64,000 bases of DNA from Nocardia veterana NBRC 100344 (lineage in GTDB: Bacteria > Actinomycetota > Actinomycetes > Mycobacteriales > Mycobacteriaceae): the NCBI RefSeq assembly GCF_000308855.1, contig NZ_BAGM01000004.1, positions 62,001-126,000 of the forward strand. Reading direction: 5' to 3'. Positions 57,046 to 64,000 of the stretch are shown here, piece by piece. The notes beneath the pieces are model-generated. The model was not told the DNA's origin. It was given only the letters and a program-made list of their open reading frames with translations, and ran no database searches. The stretch's first letter is position 1. Each line of letters starts with the position of its first letter. Both the position numbers and the translations under genes were made by a program.

Positions 57046-60000
57046 CTATTTCACCTTGATCGGCGCGTCCTTGGCCCAGCCCCACCGCGTCTGCACGGTG
57101 ACCCCGATATCGGCCGGCCGGGCCTCGGGAACGTAGGGGGTGAACTTTTCCAGCGAACCCCAGTCCCGGCCCCAGTCGTCGTTCAGATAGGCCGGCACGG
57201 TTTGGGCGGACAGCAGCAGACCCGTCCAGCCCAGGGGGCCGCCGCCGATGTCGTCCTGCCAGGCGTTGGAGGCGTCCGATCCGACCCGGTCCGGCAGGAT
57301 GCGCCACTTCGGCACCTCGGCCACCCCGTCCTTGTGGTCGAACGGGCGTTGGCAGGGGAAGGCCAGTCCGACATGCCAGTCCTCGAGGACCGGGTCGGTA
57401 TGGCCGACCACCGAGTCCAAAGTGGCCAGCTTCGGCAGCCGCGGCGGAGTGACCGCGAGCCACTGACGGGGCGTCAGATCGTTCGCGACGGCCACGATGC
57501 GGACCGCATCGGTGCCGTCCGGGATCCGATCCAGCGGCACCCGCATATTCCGCCACGACGGTGCGCCGCCGATATCGAGCGGCATGAACGAGCCGAGCGG
57601 GCGCACGGTGCCGTCGGCGGCACGGTCGCCGAATTCGACCCGCAGATCCTGACCGTAGGTGACCACACCGTCGGCATTCACCGACTTGATCCGCCCGGCC
57701 GCCGTCACCACCAGCACCTTGCGGGCCGGGTCCCGGCGCGCGTCGGCCAGATCCATCCGGTACCAGCCCGAGGTCAGATGTGCCTGCTGCTTGGTGCCGG
57801 TGGTGTAGCTACCCAGAACCGGCGTGCGTGCCGGGTCCAGTCCGAACGGCAGGGCGACCGTACTTCCGTTGACACCCGCCTGTTCGGTGGTCCCGCCGCC
57901 GGTGCCGGCGGTGGTGGTGCGGGTGGTCTTGTTGGCGGAATCGGTATTGACCGAATTCGCGCCGCCGGTGGTCGTCTCCTCGGCGTCGGCGGTCAGATCC
58001 TTGGCGACGCCGTTCGGGGTGAATCCGACGTTGTCCGCACCCAGCGCCTCGGCGGCGGAGCCGGAATAGGGCTGCAGCAACGAATCGGCGGTGTCGGTTT
58101 CGGTCAGCACCGCATCGGCCAGTGAGCACGGATTCCCGCCCAGCGCACGGATATTCGATTGGGCGATGGAATAGGCCGGATACTGGGTGAGCGCGCCCTT
58201 GCCGAGCGAGGCGACCTCGAACAACACCATGGCCGCCGCGGCGACGGTGAGCGGCTGCACGGCCCAGGTGTCGAAACGCCTGCGTTCCCGCGGTTTCCGA
58301 TAGGGCTCTCGGTAGTACTGATAGGCGGCGAGCAACAGGCACAGCACCGCGAGCCCGAGGAAGAGGGTCGACAGACCCTTGCCGGCGATCAGCGGCGCCT
58401 TGTCGAACCACGGCACGCCGTAGCTGGAGACGTACCACCAGCCGTTGGAGCCGGTGAACGTGACCGCCAGCAGGAAGAACACGGCGGCGGCGAACAGCGA
58501 CCGGTTGTACCGCGCGCGGATTCCGTTGATTCCCACCGCGACCGCGGTCAGCGCGGCCAGCGATCCCGCCAATCCGGCGTAGACGCCGAAGTGGTGGGTC
58601 CACTTGGTGGGGGTGAACATCATCAGCAGCAGCGACATGAAGACGATGCCGAGAATGCGGGCCGAGGGCCCCTTCGAGGTGCCCGGGATCCGTCCGCTCT
58701 TACGCAACATGACCAGGACACACGCGAGCAGGCACAGCAGCATGCCGAGGATGCCGAAGCGGCGCGCCAGCGAACCGTCGGGCGCCAGCATCAGCAGGGA
58801 ATCCCAGCGGGTGCGCTCGTCGAACCAGGCCACATTCGGTCCGATGATCTTGCGGACCCGGGTGGCCTCCATGACCGAGGCCAGGGTCTGATCGGCGAAG
58901 ACGACCACCAGTACCAGCGTGCCGGCGGCGATTCCCGGTGCCAGCAGAGCGCCGAAGCGCAGGACCGCCGCACCGAGCGATCCGCCGCCGCGGGCCCGGG
59001 ACACGATGTGCTGCAACACCGGTCGCGACCCCGCGATCAGTGCGGCGATGCAGATCAGTCCGGTCGGCCCGGCCGCGAGCGAGAAGGCGGCGATGAGCAC
59101 GGCCACCGCGGCGGGCAGCAGGCGTTTCGTCGCGATCGAGCGTTCGATCGAGCACCAGGTCAGCAGCGCGCCCAACGCGATCAGCGGTTCGGGGCGCAGG
59201 CCGTTGTCGTAGGGCAGCCACGCGACCAGGAACACCAGGCCCGCGGTCCACAGCGCCACACCGTCGCGCCGCACCCGAGACCCCAAGCGCGGCAACACCT
59301 CCCGGCTGATTACGAGCCAGCACAGGATTCCGGCCAGCAGCGCGGGCAATCGCATCCACCAGCCGGCGTCGCTGACTCGGGTCATCCAGGCGAGTACCTC
59401 GTACGGCCAGCCGAACGGCGCCTCGGCCACTCCGAACCAGCGGTAGTAGTTGGCCATATAGCCCGAATGTTTCGACGCTCGGGCCATATTCAGGATGTAG
59501 CCGTCGTCGGAGGTGTTGGCGCCGATGACATGCCAGAGCAGCAGCGTGCCCAGCACCACCGCGTCGGCGAGGGTGAATCGCCACCAGTGCGCCGGGAGGA
59601 AGCGGCGCGGCCGCCGGCCGTCCGCGGTATCGATCAGGTGCAGGCAGATCAGGGCGATCACCGTGAAGATCACCGCGCCGATGATCGCGGCCAGCTTCAG
59701 CGCACTCGGCGACGAGGAGAAACGGGAGTCGATGGCGGCGTGCAGCTGGGTGTCGGCGAGCCGATCGCGGGTGAGATCGGTGAAGACGCCGACCATCTGG
59801 GGCCGGATGTCACCGCCGACGGTATTGCTGAACGGCGTGCCGTCCTGCCGGGTCACGCCGGTCAGCTCGACCGTGGTGGCGGCCGCGGTGGAGCTGATCA
59901 CGAAGCGCGCGCAGCCGCCCACCTCGGCCAGCGGGGCCGACAGCAACGGGATGTCGCGTTGCAGCACCGACAGGGTGCGTCCGCCGGGTTCGTCGACGAC

Positions 60001-60297
60001 CTTGGCGAGCAGTCCCTTCGCCGAGGCGTTCGGCGCATCCGCCGGCACCGTGGACAGCACCGTGCCACCGGGCAGATCGCGGAATGCGCTGCAGGGCAGC
60101 GACACGTCGAGGGTCAGCGGCACATACGACACCAGCGGCGCGTCCACTGCGACCGACTGCGGTTGCGGCCAATCCAGACTCGCCCGGTCCTCCTGGACCG
60201 GCAGCAGCGGCGTGGCGATCGCGAGGAGGACGGCGATCAGCCCGGACAGCAGGGCGATCACCCGGATGCGGGGAAACGCTGGAGAGTCTGCGCGCAC
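57046..60297 (-). CDS. Arabinosyltransferase of the EmbA/B/C family (EmbB-like copy)
   Basis: This 1083-residue paralogue of the following gene has an N-terminal helix (VIALLSGLIAVLLAIATPLLP) and an ectodomain to about residue 200. The catalytic loop NTSDDGYILNMARA carries Asp264/Asp265 and Met271 at the position equivalent to EmbB codon 306. The following stretch (YYRWFG, WMTRVSDAG, SREVLPRLG) is EmbB-like. A C-terminal ectodomain contains YGQDLRVEFGDRAADG and QPFDHK-like segments. It synthesises arabinan outside the membrane; the exact linkage cannot be told. It lies 47 bases after the GT-C-like gene, so the two are probably co-transcribed. The start is GTG 60297. Confidence 0.92.
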   Translation of the reverse strand: MRADSPAFPRIRVIALLSGLIAVLLAIATPLLPVQEDRASLDWPQPQSVAVDAPLVSYVPLTLDVSLPCSAFRDLPGGTVLSTVPADAPNASAKGLLAKVVDEPGGRTLSVLQRDIPLLSAPLAEVGGCARFVISSTAAATTVELTGVTRQDGTPFSNTVGGDIRPQMVGVFTDLTRDRLADTQLHAAIDSRFSSSPSALKLAAIIGAVIFTVIALICLHLIDTADGRRPRRFLPAHWWRFTLADAVVLGTLLLWHVIGANTSDDGYILNMARASKHSGYMANYYRWFGVAEAPFGWPYEVLAWMTRVSDAGWWMRLPALLAGILCWLVISREVLPRLGSRVRRDGVALWTAGLVFLVAWLPYDNGLRPEPLIALGALLTWCSIERSIATKRLLPAAVAVLIAAFSLAAGPTGLICIAALIAGSRPVLQHIVSRARGGGSLGAAVLRFGALLAPGIAAGTLVLVVVFADQTLASVMEATRVRKIIGPNVAWFDERTRWDSLLMLAPDGSLARRFGILGMLLCLLACVLVMLRKSGRIPGTSKGPSARILGIVFMSLLLMMFTPTKWTHHFGVYAGLAGSLAALTAVAVGINGIRARYNRSLFAAAVFFLLAVTFTGSNGWWYVSSYGVPWFDKAPLIAGKGLSTLFLGLAVLCLLLAAYQYYREPYRKPRERRRFDTWAVQPLTVAAAAMVLFEVASLGKGALTQYPAYSIAQSNIRALGGNPCSLADAVLTETDTADSLLQPYSGSAAEALGADNVGFTPNGVAKDLTADAEETTTGGANSVNTDSANKTTRTTTAGTGGGTTEQAGVNGSTVALPFGLDPARTPVLGSYTTGTKQQAHLTSGWYRMDLADARRDPARKVLVVTAAGRIKSVNADGVVTYGQDLRVEFGDRAADGTVRPLGSFMPLDIGGAPSWRNMRVPLDRIPDGTDAVRIVAVANDLTPRQWLAVTPPRLPKLATLDSVVGHTDPVLEDWHVGLAFPCQRPFDHKDGVAEVPKWRILPDRVGSDASNAWQDDIGGGPLGWTGLLLSAQTVPAYLNDDWGRDWGSLEKFTPYVPEARPADIGVTVQTRWGWAKDAPIKVK

Positions 60298-60344
60298 CCA
60301 GCGATGCTAAGCGACCCGAGCGACGGGTCACGTGGCGGCAGCGA

Positions 60345-62282
60345 TCAGTGCAGTCCGCGCACGTCCCACACGACGACCCCGTCCACCACCCGGCCCGGAA
60401 CACCGAGCAGCTGATCCAGGGTCGCGCGAACCGCGCCACCGTGCTCGGACGGCGGCAGCACCACCACATCGGCACGCCAGTAATCGAGATCCGCGCGCGC
60501 CTGCGCCCGGGCCTTGTCGTCGACGGATTGGATCCGATCGGTCTGCTGCGCGCGCATCAGCATGGTGGCGGTGGGGCGATCGTCGGGGCCGTAGCGTCCC
60601 TTCTTGTCCGCGGTCGGCCCGACGAAGTACCCACCGGCCAGCGGGAAGCGGAAATCGGCGTCGATCTGCCAGTTCAACGGCCGCGCGTTCAGGCGGGTGG
60701 GTGGCGGCGCGATCACCACGGAACCGCCGCTGAGGTAGTTGTCGACCGTGCCGTCGGTGAAGAACTGCGGGGTGGCGTCGCGGTGGGTCACCGGCAGCAC
60801 GGTCGGCACCAGCGGGACCAGTGCCAGGGCCACCGCCGTGAACCAGATCGCCGGGCGCAGGTCCGAGGTGGCGGTCCGGGCATAGTGGAGCATCCGCTGG
60901 GTCGCCAGGGCCAGGATCGCCGCGACGGCGGGGATCGCGGCGAAGGTGAACCGGGTCTCCAGCACGGTATTCAGCAACGGCACCCGATCGAGCCAGTGCC
61001 ACGGCAACCGGATCCCGGTATCGGATCTGCCGATGGTCAGCGAGACACCCAGCGACAGGACGCTGAACACCACGATCACCGCGGCCGCGGCCCGCACCAC
61101 CCGGTGTTCCGGATTTCGCTTGCGCCACAACCAGATCGAGGTCACCGCGATCAGGACGAGCAGCGGCCAGCCGAAATACGCGTTCTCCTCGGTGGGGTTG
61201 ATGGCCACGTTCTTTCCGGGCGCGAAGACCCCGCCCAGCGATTGCGACGGAAACTGGGTCAGGGCCTCGAGGTCGTTACCCATCGGCCCGTGATCGATGG
61301 ACCGGTAGCTCTGCGGGCCGAAGAACTGCCACCACAGCGGCAGCGCCGTCGCCGCCACCGTGATCACCGCGCCCAGCGCGAGCGTCGGCGTCACGGCTCG
61401 CGCCACGCGCAGGCCGGTGCGGGGTTGGTGCAGGTAGTAGACGAGGGCGAACAGCCCGAAGCCGAGGGCGAAGATCAGCAGCGGTTCCTCGCCGAGGGCG
61501 ATCTGCAGCGAGACCAGTACCGCGAGGACGACCGCCTCGCGAATCCGCCGGGTGCGCGACACCGGATCGCCGCCGAGCGCGCGGCGTGCCATTCGAATCA
61601 CCAGCAGCGCCAGCACGGGCAGCAGCCCCAGGCCGACGAAATTGGGATGCGCACTCGCATGCGACACCATCGCCGGGGCGAAGCCACAGAACACACCGCC
61701 CAGCGCGGCGGCGAACCGCGACCGCACCAACTCCCGGGAGAACAGCCAGTACCAGGCGAAACCGGTGCCGGAAAGGCCGAGCGTCAACACCAGGACGAAG
61801 GTCACTGTCGGCCCGAACAGCAGTGTGACCGGGGTGAGCGGAATTCCGACGCCGAACATGGCGGTGTTGGCCATCATGTTCACGCCGTCGGGATAGTTCT
61901 GCAGATCGGTCCCGAGCGGATTGTGCAGCTGGGCGACCGCGTGCGCGGTCACGGCGAAGAACCATTCCCACATGGATTGGTCCTGGCCGCTCTCGACCAG
62001 ATAGCCGTGCGTGGTGTCACGCCACTGGCCGGAGAGGACGGCGATCGCGAAGATCAGATACAGCGCGGCCACCGCGATATCGCCGCGTGCGGTCGCCGAC
62101 CAGGTCCTGATGCGGTCGGCGAGACCCGTGGGGCGAGCGGAGCCGACGGCGGTGAGCTGCGGAGATCCCGAGGTGACGGGGTCGGTATCCCGCGCCTCGG
62201 TCTCCGTCGCATCGACCGTGACCGCGCCGGCCCTCCCCACCGGGTGCGATTCGTCCGGACCTGTTTCCCCGCCCTGTACCAC
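60345..62282 (-). CDS. Polytopic membrane protein, probable GT-C-type glycosyltransferase
   Basis: The protein is 645 residues from GTG 62282, chosen because GGAGGAG lies 8 bases upstream. About eleven helices and a C-terminal ~180-residue soluble region are visible. The first extracytoplasmic loop holds VESGQDQSMWEWFF with an acidic residue where GT-C enzymes keep their catalytic Asp, followed by NPLGTDLQNYPDGVNMMANT, a motif I associate with uncharacterised actinobacterial membrane glycosyltransferases. It sits between aftA and emb, where M. tuberculosis has no such gene to my memory, so an arabinan or galactan modification is plausible but unproven. Confidence 0.72.
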   Translation of the reverse strand: MVQGGETGPDESHPVGRAGAVTVDATETEARDTDPVTSGSPQLTAVGSARPTGLADRIRTWSATARGDIAVAALYLIFAIAVLSGQWRDTTHGYLVESGQDQSMWEWFFAVTAHAVAQLHNPLGTDLQNYPDGVNMMANTAMFGVGIPLTPVTLLFGPTVTFVLVLTLGLSGTGFAWYWLFSRELVRSRFAAALGGVFCGFAPAMVSHASAHPNFVGLGLLPVLALLVIRMARRALGGDPVSRTRRIREAVVLAVLVSLQIALGEEPLLIFALGFGLFALVYYLHQPRTGLRVARAVTPTLALGAVITVAATALPLWWQFFGPQSYRSIDHGPMGNDLEALTQFPSQSLGGVFAPGKNVAINPTEENAYFGWPLLVLIAVTSIWLWRKRNPEHRVVRAAAAVIVVFSVLSLGVSLTIGRSDTGIRLPWHWLDRVPLLNTVLETRFTFAAIPAVAAILALATQRMLHYARTATSDLRPAIWFTAVALALVPLVPTVLPVTHRDATPQFFTDGTVDNYLSGGSVVIAPPPTRLNARPLNWQIDADFRFPLAGGYFVGPTADKKGRYGPDDRPTATMLMRAQQTDRIQSVDDKARAQARADLDYWRADVVVLPPSEHGGAVRATLDQLLGVPGRVVDGVVVWDVRGLH

Positions 62283-62360
62283 TGATAAAACTCCTCCGAG
62301 CCGACGATCAGCCACCCACCGTACTCATCGGCGTAGCGGAACGCAGGCGACGAAGGTTAG

Positions 62361-62400
62361 TTATCCACAGGAATTCCGCAAATCCACAAACTTATCCACA
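62361..62400. promoter_or_regulatory. DnaA-box-like cluster between aftA and the GT-C-like gene
   Basis: TTATCCACA occurs at 62361-62369 and again at 62392-62400, with a related AATCCACAA at 62381-62389, all on the same strand within 40 bp. The spacing (about 20 and 31 bp between starts) is regular. They lie in the 155-bp gap before the GT-C-like start. Confidence 0.45.
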
Positions 62401-62437
62401 GCGATTCGTGATCCGTCCCGACCCGGGTCACCGCCGG

Positions 62438-64000
62438 TCAGCGACGCACGATCAGCGTGAACGGGCCGATATCGGTGATGCGGAAGTGCGGATCGGCGAA
62501 CAGCGTCCCCGGAAATTCGACGGTATAGCGCCGCACATTCGGATCGTTCGGATATACGTCCTCGGACAGGCGCAGCGTGTAGTTCTCGCCGCTGCGCCGG
62601 AACAGGAACGCATCGGGTGCGCGCCAGGGGGAATGGTTCAGCGCATCGATCAGCTCCGCCGAGGACTTCAGCTTGCTCCAGCGTCCGATCTCCGCCGCCC
62701 GGGCCGGGAAATCGGCCAGCGGGTTGGCGTAGTGCGAGGTCAGCGCCTGGAACCCGTAATACGGGTAGTACGACAGGAAGCTGGTGTCGGCGGTCAGGAC
62801 CACCGTCTCGTCGCGCGGCCGCCCGGTTTGTTCGACGAGGGCCTGGTCGATGCGGCCGTAGTACGACACCGCCGACGGGCTGCGCTTGTCGGCGCGCACC
62901 CCGGCACCGTCGGTGTCGGTGTACGCGGTGGTGATCTCGGCATTCAGGATGCCGGGGATGCTCTGGGTGAAGGCCAGCGCGCCGAGCACCGCGACCACCG
63001 CGGTCACCGCGCGGAACCGGCGCGGTTCGTCGACGGCCTGATAGATCGCCCGCGCGCCCTCGACGAATCCGAAGGCGCCGGCCGCGGCCAGCAGCACCTG
63101 CAGAATCGGCTCCAGCCGGAATGCCAGTCCGGTCGTGCCCGCCGCGGTGACCAGCATGGAGGCCAGCGACCACAGATAGATCGCGACCACCGAGATGCTC
63201 AGCGCCTGCGCGCGTCGCGAACTGCCCGCACGCAGCACCAGCCAGATCGTGCCGAGCAGGCACAGCGCGCCGAGTAGCGGTTCGGAGAAGTCGAACATCG
63301 GGAACGCCAGCCGCGATCCGGATTCGGGCAGATAGTGCAGGGCGGTGTTGGATTCCGGCAGGTGCCCGGTCAGTACCTTCGCCAGATACGGGCCCCACAC
63401 GATGAGCGCCATGATCGCGGCGATCACACCCATCACGATCAGGCGCAGCAGAATCGGCCACAGCAGCCGGAAGATTCCCAGCCTGGGCGCCCGCGGGCGG
63501 TGCACGGCGAGCTCGCGCTGCTGCCACCACAACGTGGCCCAGGCAACCAGTCCCATCAGCACCACGGTGAAGACGGCGACGCCGAAGAACAGGGTGTAGA
63601 ACATGCCGGACAGCCCGAGGAAAGCGCCGGCACCGATCGTCGCGCCCCAACCGCCGGCCGTAGGTGCGGGTTCCGGCACCGCGTCGGCGTCGGCGGCGCC
63701 CGGGGCCGCGAATTCGGCCGGTCGATAGAGCGCGCCCCACGCCAGTACCATCGCCGGCGCGAACAGGATCACCAGTACGGCGCTGTAGGCCTCGGGCGAG
63801 GCGAAGGCGACCATCACCGCAGTGGTGGCGGCCGCCACCGCGACCGCCCAGTCCCAGCGAATCAGCTTGGACCACAAAACGAGTGCGAGCACCGAGGCCA
63901 CCGCGAGCGAGACGATCGCATACGGCTTGAACGTCTCCCACCCGGCCGCACCGAGTAGATTCGCGACCCGGCCGCCGATCCAGAACCAGCCCGCCGGGTA
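62438..64000 (-). CDS. aftA: Arabinofuranosyltransferase AftA, C-terminal part (start beyond window edge)
   Basis: The minus-strand frame is open to base 64000, beginning in YPAGWFWIGGRVAN, so the N-terminal ~120 residues are missing. AftA attaches the first arabinofuranose to the galactan. About ten helices are seen, then the conserved C-terminal domain with TADTSFLSYYPYYGFQALTS, HYANPLADF, DAFLFRRSGENYTLRLSEDV and FADPHFRITDIGPF. The catalytic Asp loop lies outside the window. It heads the convergent arabinan block aftA, GT-C-like gene, emb, emb. Confidence 0.95.
   Translation of the reverse strand, partial: YPAGWFWIGGRVANLLGAAGWETFKPYAIVSLAVASVLALVLWSKLIRWDWAVAVAAATTAVMVAFASPEAYSAVLVILFAPAMVLAWGALYRPAEFAAPGAADADAVPEPAPTAGGWGATIGAGAFLGLSGMFYTLFFGVAVFTVVLMGLVAWATLWWQQRELAVHRPRAPRLGIFRLLWPILLRLIVMGVIAAIMALIVWGPYLAKVLTGHLPESNTALHYLPESGSRLAFPMFDFSEPLLGALCLLGTIWLVLRAGSSRRAQALSISVVAIYLWSLASMLVTAAGTTGLAFRLEPILQVLLAAAGAFGFVEGARAIYQAVDEPRRFRAVTAVVAVLGALAFTQSIPGILNAEITTAYTDTDGAGVRADKRSPSAVSYYGRIDQALVEQTGRPRDETVVLTADTSFLSYYPYYGFQALTSHYANPLADFPARAAEIGRWSKLKSSAELIDALNHSPWRAPDAFLFRRSGENYTLRLSEDVYPNDPNVRRYTVEFPGTLFADPHFRITDIGPFTLIVRR

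Noticed and set aside
58159-60414. 751-codon plus-strand open frame over the emb gene
   Set aside because: Its composition is almost wholly hydrophilic Gln/Arg/Gly/Glu, opposite to a clear membrane protein on the minus strand. It is an antisense shadow.
60084-62285. 733-codon plus-strand open frame over the GT-C-like gene
   Set aside because: It has no recognisable domain and overlaps two well-supported minus-strand genes. Its composition is that of a shadow frame.

Overview
The window is high-GC actinobacterial chromosome carrying the core mycolyl-arabinogalactan cell-envelope locus of a mycolic-acid-producing member of the Mycobacteriales. A Nocardia-like organism fits best. The reasons are the presence of Glf, GlfT2, UbiA, AftB, antigen-85-type mycolyltransferases, Culp6, FadD32, Pks13, AccD4, Emb and AftA proteins, a mycolyltransferase with C-terminal LGFP repeats, only two Emb paralogues, frequent GTG starts and dense 4-nt gene overlaps. 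The genus is an inference from gene content; no rRNA gene is present.

Layout. 1-5.9 kb: 3' end of an EAL-domain c-di-GMP phosphodiesterase, a YdcZ/DUF606-type DMT transporter, a TetR regulator divergent from an SDR oxidoreductase with a palindromic operator pair between them, a metallo-beta-lactamase/Rieske protein and a tandem ABM-like protein. 6-8.9 kb: a lipoprotein, two tandem PlsC-type acyltransferases and a small orphan ORF. 8.9-11.6 kb: an MFS exporter divergent from a TetR regulator across a three-palindrome array, plus a membrane protein. 11.6-18.9 kb: an oligopeptide ABC transporter operon on the minus strand (two permeases, a fused double ATPase, two paralogous binding lipoproteins, coupled to the membrane protein). 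19-24 kb: a HAD phosphatase, a secreted PGRP/amidase with LGFP repeats and a SpoIID-like protein. 24.1-27.7 kb: a MarR regulator divergent from an EamA transporter and an NAD(P)-binding protein, then two Pro/Tyr-rich four-helix membrane proteins.

27.7-53 kb is the envelope operon on the plus strand: glf, glfT2, PAP2 phosphatase, ubiA and aftB (galactan and decaprenyl-phosphoryl-arabinose supply and use); four mycolyltransferases, the first three each followed by a strong hairpin; a DUF732 lipoprotein coupled to culp6; an F420-type LLM oxidoreductase; then fadD32, pks13 and accD4 (mycolate condensation). 53.5-64 kb is the convergent minus-strand arabinan block: aftA (cut by the right edge), an unassigned polytopic GT-C-like protein and two Emb arabinosyltransferases.

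From memory of the M. tuberculosis gene order, the shared genes follow Rv3792-Rv3818 (aftA, emb, accD4, pks13, fadD32, culp6, fbp, aftB, ubiA, PAP2, glfT2, glf, PGRP, HAD, acyltransferases, Rieske protein). The drug-exporter, Opp, MarR/EamA, SpoIID, LLM and GT-C genes look like insertions into, or lineage variants of, that conserved frame. Intergenic spaces are short. Strong GC-rich hairpins lacking good U-tracts close many transcription units.
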